Shown in pieces: positions 50,421 through 59,301 of a DNA stretch of 64,000 nucleotides. Position 1 is the first letter of the stretch. Every line of letters begins with the position of its first letter. Below the pieces are notes generated by a model. That model had not been told where the DNA came from and did not search any database. It was given only the letters and a program-made list of their open reading frames with translations. Source of the stretch: JAPWJZ01 sp964575605. GTDB lineage: Bacteria > Pseudomonadota > Alphaproteobacteria > Micavibrionales > UBA2020. The stretch is from the NCBI GenBank assembly GCA_964575605.1, contig CAZNRN010000004.1, positions 122,726 to 186,725 on the forward strand, read 5' to 3'. Made by a program: the position numbers and the translations under genes.

Positions 50421-50987
50421 TCAGACCCTTTTCGCCACTTCGATCGCGAGGCGCGATCCGGCCTTGATCAGCGTGGTCAGGAGCGGGTAGGCGGGGGCTT
50501 CCTCCGCCTTTTCGCGCAGGCCGGTGTCGTGGTGTTCTTCTTCCTCGGCCTTGAATTTCCTGATTTTGTTGCGCAGTTCTTTTTCGGCGGGCTGGCTTTC
50601 CAGCGCGTCCAGCTGTTCCTGGTAATGGCCGGAAATCACCTCTTCAACGGCGACGGTGCAGGCCATCGCGGCCTCCGGTCCTAAACGCGCGGTAAGCGCG
50701 CCCAGCGCGTATCCTGCGGCGTGCCAGAGCGGTTGCAGCGCCGTCGGGCGCACGCCGCGCTTGACCATCTCCTTGTCGAAGTAATCGAGATGAGCCTGTT
50801 CCTGTTCGGCCATGTGCTGTACCAGCTTGTGTGCTTTTTTGTCTTTCAGCACAGCCAGTTGGCCTTCGTAAATGCGCTTCGCGCCGTATTCGCCGGCCTG
50901 GTTAACGCGGATCATGCTCGCGACATCGTTTTCGATCGCGCGCGTTTTCTTGTCGCCGGGTAGGCTGCGTTTGAGCTTGCGGGGCAT
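50421..50987 (-). CDS. coq7: Demethoxyubiquinone hydroxylase (COQ7)
   Basis: 188 residues. Di-iron enzyme of the ferritin-like fold for a late hydroxylation in ubiquinone synthesis. Ligand motifs: RVNQAGEYGAKRIYEGQ, MAEQEQAHLDYFDKE (ExxH), VEEVISGHYQEQL and EEEEHHDTG (ExxH). It lies upstream of the OGT-like gene and is probably co-transcribed with it. The OGT start follows its stop after one base. Confidence 0.95.
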   Translation of the reverse strand: MPRKLKRSLPGDKKTRAIENDVASMIRVNQAGEYGAKRIYEGQLAVLKDKKAHKLVQHMAEQEQAHLDYFDKEMVKRGVRPTALQPLWHAAGYALGALTARLGPEAAMACTVAVEEVISGHYQEQLDALESQPAEKELRNKIRKFKAEEEEHHDTGLREKAEEAPAYPLLTTLIKAGSRLAIEVAKRV

Positions 50988-51032
50988 TTCAGTTCCTCCA
51001 AATCACGGATATTGAACCAATTTTTAGCAGCT

Positions 51033-51059
51033 TTTGCCACCCTTAAGCTGTGCTATATT
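51033..51059 (+). promoter_or_regulatory. Promoter of the DCC gene
   Basis: Extended -10 TGCTATATT (TATATT at 51054-51059) with a TTTGCC-like -35 near 51033. The start codon at 51066 sits about seven bases after the -10, suggesting a leaderless mRNA. Confidence 0.5.
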
Positions 51060-51065
51060 ATGCAC

Positions 51066-51437
51066 ATGGATAAAATCCGCCTGATATACGACGGGGATTG
51101 CCCGTTCTGCAGCAAGTACGCGCAGCTGGTCCGTTTCCGCGAGGCGGCGGGCGAGGTGAAAATACTGAACGCGCGCGAACATCCCGAAATCGTCAGCGAA
51201 ATGAAGGCGAAAGGGGTCAACCTCGACAAGGGCATGGCCCTAACCATCAATGATGACATCTATCACGGTGCCGAGGCCGTCAACCGTATCGCCCTGATGA
51301 GCACCGGAAGTGGTGCCTTCAACGCCTTTACGGCGGCTGTATTCCGCTTCAGGACGCTGTCCAGAGCCCTCTATCCGGCTCTCAAGGCCGGTCGTAGAGC
51401 GGCCCTGTTGATAAAGGGTAAAAAGGGTATTGAATAA
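51066..51437 (+). CDS. DCC-family thiol-disulfide oxidoreductase
   Basis: 123 residues. DCC family (DUF393) with the N-terminal motif YDGDCPFCSKY, whose CPFC lies at about 12-15, a thioredoxin-like redox pair. The C-terminal half is helical and basic. Role unknown. No Shine-Dalgarno sequence is seen, in line with a leaderless start. An in-frame ATG at 51060 is an alternative. Divergent from coq7. Confidence 0.85.
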   Translation: MDKIRLIYDGDCPFCSKYAQLVRFREAAGEVKILNAREHPEIVSEMKAKGVNLDKGMALTINDDIYHGAEAVNRIALMSTGSGAFNAFTAAVFRFRTLSRALYPALKAGRRAALLIKGKKGIE

Positions 51438-51533
51438 ACCCTAGCTAAAGTTATTCAAAACAATGGCTTAAATCCATAAATTTGCGCGTTTTCGGGAATC
51501 GGATACAATAGCCTTATACTCAACAGGAGCATC

Positions 51534-51950
51534 ATGACCAAGTCGCCACTTGCCGCCACCTTCACCGCCTTCACTGCCCGCACAATGGTCGAGCAGCTGC
51601 ATGCGGCTGTATGGGCGAACGACGCGAAGGCAATTGGCGCTATCCTTTCCACCCCGGAGGGCAGGGAGGCCGTTAACGAACCCGACAAATTCGGCAATAC
51701 GCCGCTACTGAATGCGGTGGAATACGCCCATCCCGAGGCTGCGAAACTGCTGCTGCAGGCAGGCGCCAATCGAGATATAGCGGGTTGGCGCGGCATGACA
51801 GCTCTCGAGATAGCTGAACTGGATGGCAAGGTTTCTTTAAGTGGTATCTTAAGTCCTGTCAGTCGTTGTGAGGATTTTAACCCGGTAGCTGTCAAAAAGC
51901 TCAACCAGATCAGGGAAATGCTGGTACGGCCTGCAGCGAATTCTCTCTAA
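51534..51950 (+). CDS. Small ankyrin repeat protein
   Basis: 138 residues, cytosolic. One complete and one partial ankyrin repeat: FGNTPLLNAVEYAHPEAAKLLLQAGAN and RGMTALEIAELDGK, between N- and C-terminal helical flanks. AACAGGAGCATC precedes the ATG. Unlike other ankyrin proteins here it lacks the shared basic tail, ending in RPAANSL. It is followed by the 52 kb paralogue pair in the same direction. Confidence 0.85.
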   Translation: MTKSPLAATFTAFTARTMVEQLHAAVWANDAKAIGAILSTPEGREAVNEPDKFGNTPLLNAVEYAHPEAAKLLLQAGANRDIAGWRGMTALEIAELDGKVSLSGILSPVSRCEDFNPVAVKKLNQIREMLVRPAANSL

Positions 51951-51976
51951 TTCATCACCCGCTTATATTTTACATA

Positions 51977-52005
51977 TTGCACTAACCCGCCGCATTCGAT
52001 ATGAT
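51977..52005 (+). promoter_or_regulatory. Promoter of the 52031 gene
   Basis: TTGCAC (51977-51982), 17-base spacer, TATGAT (52000-52005). The 13-mer TTTACATATTGCA at 51969-51981 covers the -35 and recurs at 52539. Confidence 0.6.
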
Positions 52006-52030
52006 GCTGGCAATGCAGTAACAGCTGTAA

Positions 52031-52522
52031 ATGGCTGAATATATTAGGGTGTGTAATTTGCCGACCTTTATCGAATACTATTTCCCGGGTTCTGTGGTGA
52101 CGAACAAGTCTTCGGTATCAACCGATACCCGTGAACTGGGCAAAATTGACCTACCTGCAAATGCTTTCGGCCTTCGTTTTTACGACGCCGCGCAGGTCGA
52201 CGGAAATCGCTCTAACACGTCTAAATTATACTTACTGGCCGAGGAAATCCTCGATCAGGAAGGGGTAAGCCAAAAGATTCCGGATAACGATATCCTGCTC
52301 TCCAACATGCGGATTAACGGCTACAAATACATCGCCTGCACCCGCCGGGGCAGCTGCCATTTTGTCGACGAGAACACGATCGTCGTGAATGCCGACAAGG
52401 AAATCGTCCACGGGAGCGACGGCATCAACCGCATCAGCGCGCAGGCCGTCGAGAAATCACTGGTGACAAGCGAGCCTGTTGCTGTACGCCAGCCGCTCAA
52501 ATTTAAGCCGAAAGGCCCGTAA
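52031..52522 (+). CDS. Uncharacterised paralogue pair, member 1
   Basis: 163 residues, soluble. It shares the whole layout of the 52627 protein: TFIEYYFPGSVV, LPANAFGLRFYD, YLLAEEILDQ, LSNMRINGYKYIACTRRG and NTIVVNADKEIVHGSDG. The end, SEPVAVRQPLKFKPKGP, has the shared basic tail. No domain known to me. Start 52031 has no good ribosome site; a GTG at 52049 in frame aligns with the paralogue almost as well. Its own promoter lies upstream. Confidence 0.75.
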   Translation: MAEYIRVCNLPTFIEYYFPGSVVTNKSSVSTDTRELGKIDLPANAFGLRFYDAAQVDGNRSNTSKLYLLAEEILDQEGVSQKIPDNDILLSNMRINGYKYIACTRRGSCHFVDENTIVVNADKEIVHGSDGINRISAQAVEKSLVTSEPVAVRQPLKFKPKGP

Positions 52523-52546
52523 AAACAAAGTCTTCTAATTTACATA

Positions 52547-52575
52547 TTGCATTTATAGAAAGCCAAGCCTAGTAT
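52547..52575 (+). promoter_or_regulatory. Promoter of the 52627 gene
   Basis: TTGCAT (52547-52552), 17-base spacer, TAGTAT (52570-52575). The same 13-mer TTTACATATTGCA (52539-52551) overlaps the -35 as in the 52031 promoter. Confidence 0.6.
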
Positions 52576-52626
52576 CCCTCTCTTGGCATCCAGGCGTTGA
52601 GCCATCACAGAAAAAATGAGGACCAG

Positions 52627-53148
52627 ATGACCAGCAAGACCCAGACCTACGTCGAATTCCAGATACCCGGCCTGCTTTTCGCGGAAAGTGAAACGAAGAA
52701 AGTCGACAGCCGCGACATATCAAAGCTGAAAGTGCCTGACTACGCCTTCGGGTTTTACTTTTACGACATCACGACTGCGACCGTAGACGGCGAAAAGCTG
52801 GAGGGCGCCGCGAAAAACCATTCCAAGCGCTACCTGATCGCCGAGGAAGTCCTGACTGCAAAGCAGGCGATCGAGAAGCATGCTGATAAGGGTAACCTTG
52901 TCTCCAACATCCGCGGCAACAAGTACAAGCACATCTGCCAGACCAAACGAGGCAATTTCCAGCCCGTCGACAACGATACTGTTGTCGTGAACAGCAAGAT
53001 GGAAATCATCTGGGGCACGGAGGAGAAGCAGGCAAAACTAAACCGCTCACGGGCAGCAAAGGCCGAGTTCAAGAAATCTGCTGCGCCAAAAGGCAAGATC
53101 GCGATTTCAAAGCCGCTTAAACTGAAGACGCCCTCAGGCCCCCAATAA
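52627..53148 (+). CDS. Uncharacterised paralogue pair, member 2
   Basis: 173 residues from MTSKTQTYVEFQIPGLL. It matches member 1: VPDYAFGFYFYD, RYLIAEEVLT, NIRGNKYKHICQTKRG, DTVVVNSKMEIIWGTE. The basic tail reads KIAISKPLKLKTPSGPQ. GAGG precedes the ATG by four bases. Both genes carry near-identical promoter cores, so they should be expressed together though from separate transcripts. Converges with the desaturase gene, leaving three bases between. Confidence 0.78.
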   Translation: MTSKTQTYVEFQIPGLLFAESETKKVDSRDISKLKVPDYAFGFYFYDITTATVDGEKLEGAAKNHSKRYLIAEEVLTAKQAIEKHADKGNLVSNIRGNKYKHICQTKRGNFQPVDNDTVVVNSKMEIIWGTEEKQAKLNRSRAAKAEFKKSAAPKGKIAISKPLKLKTPSGPQ

Positions 53149-53151
53149 CGC

Positions 53152-54249
53152 TCAGGCTACAGCCGCTGCCGTGCGGTTGCGTTTCCATTCGCGGAAGCTG
53201 ATCAGCTTGAAACGCTCCTCGTCCCAAAGGGCGAGATTGACCGATTTCAGGCTTTCGAGCATCGTGATGCGGCGGAACCCTGCCAGTTCTTTCTCGGCCT
53301 TGAAACATTCCTCGAGCTTGTAGTTCGGGATGTTCGGGCAGAGGTGGTGGATGTGGTGGAAACCGATATTGCCGGTGAACCACTGCAGCACTTTCGGCAG
53401 AGCGTAATAGGAGGAGCCCAGTAGGGCGGCCTCGTTGTAATTCCATTTGTCGTTATGCTGCCAGTAGGTGTCTTCGTACTGGTGCTGCATATAAAACAGC
53501 CACTGGCCGAAACCAAAGGCGATGACGATGATCGGCAGGTAAACTGCGAGCACTGCCTGCCAGCCGAGGAAGTAGCACGCAGTGCCGTAAACCGCTGCGA
53601 GGCTGAGGTTCAACGCCATCACGCTGCGCCAGGCACGCGACGGCGGCATGTTTTTAAAGTTTTCCGTCTGGGGCGTGATATTGAGCGGTGGCAGGCGCAG
53701 CAGCAGCAAAATATAAACCGGAGGGCCGAAGACCAGCAGCGTGAGCGGATGGCGATAAACGCGGTAGACGAATTTTTTAAAGGGCTGCAGCGCTTCGAAT
53801 TCTTTCACCGTAAGCGTGCTGACATCGCCCGTGCCGCGTTTTTCTAGATTGCCGCAATTGGCATGGTGCATATTGTGGCCAAGCTTCCAGATATCATACG
53901 GGATGAAGGTGAAGACACTGATGATGCGCCCCGTGATGTCATTGGCAAGGCGGCCCTTGAAGAACGACTGGTGGCCGCAGTCATGCTGCATGATGAAGAT
54001 GCGTATGACGAAACCCGCCGCGGGCAGGCTCAGCAGCGCCATCGCCCAGTACATTTGGTGATAGAACGCAGCCAGCATCAGCGAGACGGTGGTGAAGAAT
54101 AGCGCCAGCGTCACGGAAAGCTGGATAATGCTGCGGTGGATAACGGCCCCTTTGTAAGAGCGGCAGTGCTCGGCGAGCCTTTTGAAACGGCTGGCCTCGG
54201 AAGTAGCGGAAGCGCATTCCCGCGCGCCACCGGCTGTTTCTTCAAGCAT
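53152..54249 (-). CDS. Membrane fatty acid desaturase
   Basis: 365 residues. It has four or so membrane segments and the three histidine boxes of the family: HDCGH (89-93), HNMHH (125-129) and HHIHH near GNIGFHHIHHLCPN. These bind the di-iron centre that inserts double bonds in membrane lipids. The regioselectivity cannot be read from the sequence. N-terminal ~35 residues are soluble and variable. Confidence 0.92.
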   Translation of the reverse strand: MLEETAGGARECASATSEASRFKRLAEHCRSYKGAVIHRSIIQLSVTLALFFTTVSLMLAAFYHQMYWAMALLSLPAAGFVIRIFIMQHDCGHQSFFKGRLANDITGRIISVFTFIPYDIWKLGHNMHHANCGNLEKRGTGDVSTLTVKEFEALQPFKKFVYRVYRHPLTLLVFGPPVYILLLLRLPPLNITPQTENFKNMPPSRAWRSVMALNLSLAAVYGTACYFLGWQAVLAVYLPIIVIAFGFGQWLFYMQHQYEDTYWQHNDKWNYNEAALLGSSYYALPKVLQWFTGNIGFHHIHHLCPNIPNYKLEECFKAEKELAGFRRITMLESLKSVNLALWDEERFKLISFREWKRNRTAAAVA

Positions 54250-54392
54250 ATGTATCTAAACCCCTGATAAATTTTGCCCTAATTCCATCCTAGCATGAAA
54301 TAGGCCGAAGAGCGCTAGGGAACAGGTATGACGCGGCTGCCTTTTGCTTTCGATAAAGATTACAAGGCATTATTCCACGGTCTTGATGCGTT

Positions 54393-56306
54393 TTATTCCT
54401 CTTCGTTTTCCACCTTGTACATGTCTTTGAGCGCCGACTCATTGATCGTGACATCGTATTTTGCCAGCAGTGACTGCCTGTATTGCTCAAGGATATCGCT
54501 TTGCAAAGCCTGGTTCAGCATATTTTGCAGCGCATCAAGATCTTCTTTCTTGGTTTCCTGCGGAAGCTCGATCTTGCGCTCCGACAGGCGGACGATGGTG
54601 ATCACGCCGTCGCCTGCGACCGGTGCCGACTGGCCCAGCTGGTCTAGCGAGAAGAGCGACAGCATCACGTTCGGCGGCAGCGAATTATCCTTGGGCGGGT
54701 TGCCACGCTGGATCAACGCCGTGCGTGTGATCTTTTTGTTGAATTCCGCAGCTACCTGATCGAGCGGTGCGCCAATTTTCAGCTTGCCCATGATCTTGTC
54801 AGCCTTGGCTGATAGCGCTTCGTTCACCTTGCCGATCTTCCACATCTGCAGGGCTTCGTTGCGCACTTCCGCGAAGGGTTTCGCCTGTTCGGGCTGGATC
54901 TTGCGGGTTTCAACTAACATATATGTGCCGTCACCTGCTTCGATCAGCTGGCTGACGGAACCGGCCTTTTGCTTGAACGCGGCTTCGAGCGCTTTTTCGA
55001 AAACAGGAATGCCGGTCGTATCGGGCTTCTTGCCGCTGGGGTCAAAGCCTACTTCGGTAATGCCGGAGAAGGATTTCTGTGCGATACCTGTATTCTTCGA
55101 AATGTCGTCCAGTGATTTGCCGGCGCCGACCATGTCGTCGATTTCCTGAATGCGCTTATAGAGCTTTTCGGCCTGGTCGCTGCTGGCTTCCAACTCTTTG
55201 CGGATATCTGCCTTCACGTCGTCATAAGGCTTTGTTACGGCAGCTACCGTCTTGCCGACTTCGACCACGTGCCAGCCGAAGGGGCCTTTCACAGGGCCCA
55301 CGATGCCGGAAACACCTGGCTTGAAGGCTTCGCCAGCGACTTCGGCCGGAATGAATTCGTCTTCGGCGAAAGTCTTGGCGGGTTCGAACTGCGCCTTAGC
55401 AACGCCTTCCGAAGCTGCCTTCAGGCTTTTGCCCCCACGCGCGATCTCGGCGATTTTCTTGGCTGTGTCTTCGTCGGGCACGGATACTTGTGCGATGGTG
55501 CGCTCTTCGGCCTTGGTGAAGAATTTCTTGTTCTCTTCATAGAATTTCTTGAGGTCTTCTTCCTTGACGGCGTCTGCCTGTCCCAGGCTCTTTTTGTCCA
55601 GCACCAGCACGGCGAAGTCGCGGTATTCGGGGCGCTTGAAACGGTCTGACATCAGTTTGTAGAAATCCTGCAGTTCGGCGTCGGTGGGCTTCAGCTCTCC
55701 GACATCCGCTTCGGTCAGCTTGATGTATTCGCCGCGGCGCCATTCGTAACGATACTTCAGGAAATCGTTGACCATTTGCTGCGGGGCGGCCACGCCTTCG
55801 GAGAGCGCGCGGGCAAGGCTGGTGGTGATAAGTTCGGATTGCAGGGCGCCGACCAGTGCTGTTTCGCTCATCTCGAACTTGCGCAGGACCTGATCAAAAG
55901 CCTGCTTGGGCGGCACGCCTTTTTCGACCAGCGGCTCGATAATCGAGTCGATCTGTGTTTTGACTGCTTCGGGGCCGACGACAAGGCCGAGGTCATGCGC
56001 TGCGCGCTGCAGCACGCGGCTGCTGACTTCGCGTTCCAGCAGCTGGCGCGGCATACCTTGGCGATAGGCTTCGCGGGGCTCGATTTTCTGGCTGCGCAGT
56101 GCGTCTTTCATGATGCGGTCGAATTCCATGCGCGAAATTTTTTCGCGACCGATGGTAGCGACCGAGGAGGAGCGCCCCCCCGCGCCGCTGGCCATATTCT
56201 GCTGTACGCCGATAAGGCCCACGCCGACCATCGCCAGCAGCACGAAGCCGAGGATGCCGAACTTGAGGATTTTGGAATTGGCGCCGGTGCGGATGGCGTT
56301 GAGCAT
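54393..56306 (-). CDS. PpiD/SurA-like peptidylprolyl isomerase chaperone
   Basis: 637 residues from MLNAIRTGANSKILKFGILG. An N-terminal membrane anchor (about 15-34) precedes a SurA-type helical chaperone domain (about 45-250) with REVSSRVLQRAAHDLGL and a parvulin domain (about 265-370) containing GIVGPVKGPFGWHVVEVGK. A long C-terminal helical region follows. It folds outer-membrane proteins at the periplasmic face. AAGGAG precedes the ATG. Divergent from tpiA. No symbol is given because parvulin motifs are partly degenerate. Confidence 0.9.
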   Translation of the reverse strand: MLNAIRTGANSKILKFGILGFVLLAMVGVGLIGVQQNMASGAGGRSSSVATIGREKISRMEFDRIMKDALRSQKIEPREAYRQGMPRQLLEREVSSRVLQRAAHDLGLVVGPEAVKTQIDSIIEPLVEKGVPPKQAFDQVLRKFEMSETALVGALQSELITTSLARALSEGVAAPQQMVNDFLKYRYEWRRGEYIKLTEADVGELKPTDAELQDFYKLMSDRFKRPEYRDFAVLVLDKKSLGQADAVKEEDLKKFYEENKKFFTKAEERTIAQVSVPDEDTAKKIAEIARGGKSLKAASEGVAKAQFEPAKTFAEDEFIPAEVAGEAFKPGVSGIVGPVKGPFGWHVVEVGKTVAAVTKPYDDVKADIRKELEASSDQAEKLYKRIQEIDDMVGAGKSLDDISKNTGIAQKSFSGITEVGFDPSGKKPDTTGIPVFEKALEAAFKQKAGSVSQLIEAGDGTYMLVETRKIQPEQAKPFAEVRNEALQMWKIGKVNEALSAKADKIMGKLKIGAPLDQVAAEFNKKITRTALIQRGNPPKDNSLPPNVMLSLFSLDQLGQSAPVAGDGVITIVRLSERKIELPQETKKEDLDALQNMLNQALQSDILEQYRQSLLAKYDVTINESALKDMYKVENEEE

Positions 56307-56394
56307 GGAAGTCTCCTTGAGATGGTAAAATGCCTTGATAATCCACAGCCATTTGGCCAAGATGTCAAGTCTTAACGGTTATAAAGGAAAAAAT

Positions 56395-57117
56395 ATGCCG
56401 GCAAAACTCATCGTCGGAAACTGGAAGATGAACGGCTTGCGCGCGGACAGCAAAGAGCGCGTGGAGAAGCTGAAGTCGGCGCCCGTATCCGATGCTTACG
56501 ACATGGTATTATGTCCACCCGCGACGTTGGTGGCGCAGGTTGCCGGTTTCACCGTTGGCACGGCGATTGCCGTGGGCGGGCAGGACTGCCATGCTGAAAA
56601 TTCGGGCGCTTTCACCGGCAATATCTCGGCGCCGATGCTGAAAGATATCGGCTGCGGCTATGTCATCCTCGGCCATTCGGAACGCCGCCAGTTCCATGAC
56701 GAAACCGACGACATGGTGCAGGCGAAGGCAAGGGCCGCGCATGCAGCAGGCCTTGTCGCTATTATATGCATCGGCGAAACCGATGACGAACGCACCGCGG
56801 GGCAGGCAAACAGTGTTGTGCGCACGCAGCTGGCAGGTTCTGTGCCGGCTGGCGCGACCGCTGAAAATACCGTGATTGCCTATGAACCCGTCTGGGCGAT
56901 TGGCACGGGCAAGGTCGCCTCGGTCGAGGACATCACGGCGATGCATGCCGTCATCCGTCAGGAAGCCAAATTCAAGGCGCGTATCCTGTATGGCGGTTCA
57001 GTAAAGGCCGCCAACGCGCGGGAAATCCTGAGTATTCCTAACGTCGATGGCGTGCTGGTGGGGGGCGCCAGCCTCAAGGCTGACGAATTCCTTGCGATTG
57101 CCTCGGCCAGCAAGTGA
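56395..57117 (+). CDS. tpiA: Triosephosphate isomerase
   Basis: 240 residues. Interconverts dihydroxyacetone phosphate and glyceraldehyde 3-phosphate. Motifs: VGNWKMNG, GHSERRQ with the catalytic His, AYEPVWAIGTG with the catalytic Glu and the Gly loop YGGSVKAANA. Start 56395 (MPAKLIVGNWKMNG) is the family norm. AAAGGAAA lies upstream. It is divergent from the PpiD-like gene. The tpiA-secG-pyrG order is common in alphaproteobacteria. Confidence 0.97.
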   Translation: MPAKLIVGNWKMNGLRADSKERVEKLKSAPVSDAYDMVLCPPATLVAQVAGFTVGTAIAVGGQDCHAENSGAFTGNISAPMLKDIGCGYVILGHSERRQFHDETDDMVQAKARAAHAAGLVAIICIGETDDERTAGQANSVVRTQLAGSVPAGATAENTVIAYEPVWAIGTGKVASVEDITAMHAVIRQEAKFKARILYGGSVKAANAREILSIPNVDGVLVGGASLKADEFLAIASASK

Positions 57118-57218
57118 CGGCTTATTAATAAGGCTGGATTTTTTCCGGGGGGCGCTTTAAATATTCAGCCAGAATAACGGACAATCAGTTCACATAATAA
57201 ATCCGAAGCGAGAGTCTA

Positions 57219-57638
57219 ATGGAATCAATATTACTGGTCATTCACCTGATCGTCGCGGTGGGGATCATCTCGGTTATCCTGCTGCAGCCCGCGGAATCCG
57301 GCGGCTTCCTCGGGTCTTCGGGCACGATGTCGAACCTGATGGCGCCGCGCCGCGGGGCTGACGCAATTACGCGTCTGACCACCATCCTGGCCTGCTGCTT
57401 CTTTGCGACCAGCCTGACGCTCGCGATCGTTGCCAGCCACAAGGACGGCCCCAAGAGCATCATGGACATAGATAACGGCAAGGCTCCGGTCGAGAAAAGC
57501 GGCGCTGCTATCACGCCGCAGGCGCCGATCACCTCGGACACTGACACGAAACCGGCAAATGAGAATACCGAGCGCCCGATGGACGAGCTGCTCAAGCCCG
57601 TCGAGAAAAAACCGGCACCGGAAAAGAAAAAGAAATAA
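57219..57638 (+). CDS. secG: Preprotein translocase subunit SecG
   Basis: 139 residues. Two membrane helices (about 2-22 and 53-73) with the SecG hallmark VILLQPAESGGFLGSSG between them. A long, charged, proline-rich C-terminal tail ends in KPAPEKKKK. SecG assists SecYE in protein export. It precedes pyrG by 28 bases, and both follow tpiA, so they are co-transcribed at least in part. Confidence 0.93.
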   Translation: MESILLVIHLIVAVGIISVILLQPAESGGFLGSSGTMSNLMAPRRGADAITRLTTILACCFFATSLTLAIVASHKDGPKSIMDIDNGKAPVEKSGAAITPQAPITSDTDTKPANENTERPMDELLKPVEKKPAPEKKKK

Positions 57639-57666
57639 AACTTTCAGATTAAGGGGGGAGGGGACC

Positions 57667-59292
57667 ATGCCACGTTATATCTTCATCACGGGCGGGGTGG
57701 TGTCTTCGCTTGGCAAAGGCCTTGCATCGGCATCGCTGGGTGCCTTGCTGCAGGCGCGCGGATTTAAAGTTCGTCTGCGCAAGCTTGATCCATACCTCAA
57801 CGTTGACCCCGGCACCATGAGCCCCTTCCAGCACGGCGAATGCTATGTGACTGACGACGGCGCCGAAACCGACCTCGATCTCGGCCACTACGAGCGCTTC
57901 ACCGGCGTGCCCGCGAAGCAAAGCGACAACATCACCACCGGCCGCATTTACTGGAACGTGCTGCAAAAGGAGCGCAAGGGCGATTACCTCGGCGGCACCG
58001 TGCAGGTTATCCCGCACATCACCAATGAAATTAAAGAATTCATCGGCGGCGACAACGGCGATGCAGATTTTGTACTGTGCGAAGTGGGTGGCACGGTGGG
58101 CGATATCGAGAGCCTGCCCTTCCTCGAAGCTATCCGCCAGTTCGGCAACGAAGTGGGCCTGAAAAACGCGCTCTTCATCCACGTCACGCTGATGCCCTAT
58201 ATCAAGACCGCGGGCGAGCTGAAAACCAAACCCACCCAGCACTCGGTGAAAGAGCTGCTCTCCGTCGGTATCCAGCCCTCCATATTGCTGGTGCGCGCGG
58301 ACCGCGAAATCCCGAAAGAGGAATGCGGTAAAATCGCGCTGTTCTGCAACATCCAGAAAGAACGCGTCATCCCCGCGCTTGATGTCTCCAGCATCTATAA
58401 CGTGCCCGTCGCCTACCACAAGGAAGGCCTCGACGAGCAGGTGCTGAAATACTTCGACATGCAGGCCCCGAAACCCGACCTGTCAAAATGGGACGCAATC
58501 GCTAAAAAGATCGCGCAGCCTGAAGGCGAAGTCACTATCGGTGTCGTCGGCAAATACACTTCACTGCTGGATAGCTATAAATCGCTGTCGGAAGCGCTGA
58601 CGCATGGCGGCTTTGCGAACAACGTCAAAGTCAACCTGTCGTGGCTGAATTCCGAGATTTTCGAGAAAGACGACAGCCTGCACCTGCTCGAAGACGTCGA
58701 CGGCATCCTTGTGCCGGGCGGTTTCGGTGAGCGCGGGACGGAGGGCAAGATCAAGGCCGTGCAATTCGCGCGGGAACACAAAATCCCCTACTTCGGCATC
58801 TGCTTCGGCATGCAGATGGCCGTCATCGAAGTCGCCCGCAACTGCGCGCGCCTGAACGATGTGGGCTCAAGTGAGCTCGGCAAATATTCCAACCCCGTCG
58901 TCGGCCTGATGACCGAATGGCTGAAGGGCAACGAAACCGAGAAACGCGACGACAAGGGCAACATGGGTGGTACCATGCGCCTCGGCGCCTATCCCGCGAA
59001 ACTGTTGCCCGGGTCGCTGGTCTCGAAAATCTATGGCACAACCGATATCTCGGAACGCCACCGCCATCGCTACGAGGTCAACACGACATATAAAAAACAG
59101 CTGGAAGACGCCGGCATGGTTTTCAGCGGTATGTCGCCCGACGGCAAGCTGCCCGAAATTATCGAGCTGAAAGACCATCCGTGGTTCGTGGGAGTGCAAT
59201 TCCATCCCGAACTGAAATCCAAACCCTTCGACCCGCATCCGCTCTTCACCTCCTTCGTCAAGGCGGCGGTGGAACAGAGCAGGCTGGTTTAA
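57667..59292 (+). CDS. pyrG: CTP synthase
   Basis: 541 residues. It aminates UTP to CTP using glutamine. N-terminal synthetase: FITGGVVSSLGKGLASASLG, KLDPYLNVDPGTMSPFQHGE. C-terminal class I glutaminase: GGFGERGTEGKI, CFGMQMAVIE (catalytic Cys) and FHPELKS (catalytic His). The start gives MPRYIFITGG, as in the family. GGAGGGG lies upstream of the ATG. Confidence 0.98.
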   Translation: MPRYIFITGGVVSSLGKGLASASLGALLQARGFKVRLRKLDPYLNVDPGTMSPFQHGECYVTDDGAETDLDLGHYERFTGVPAKQSDNITTGRIYWNVLQKERKGDYLGGTVQVIPHITNEIKEFIGGDNGDADFVLCEVGGTVGDIESLPFLEAIRQFGNEVGLKNALFIHVTLMPYIKTAGELKTKPTQHSVKELLSVGIQPSILLVRADREIPKEECGKIALFCNIQKERVIPALDVSSIYNVPVAYHKEGLDEQVLKYFDMQAPKPDLSKWDAIAKKIAQPEGEVTIGVVGKYTSLLDSYKSLSEALTHGGFANNVKVNLSWLNSEIFEKDDSLHLLEDVDGILVPGGFGERGTEGKIKAVQFAREHKIPYFGICFGMQMAVIEVARNCARLNDVGSSELGKYSNPVVGLMTEWLKGNETEKRDDKGNMGGTMRLGAYPAKLLPGSLVSKIYGTTDISERHRHRYEVNTTYKKQLEDAGMVFSGMSPDGKLPEIIELKDHPWFVGVQFHPELKSKPFDPHPLFTSFVKAAVEQSRLV

Positions 59293-59301
59293 TAACCGCG
59301 C

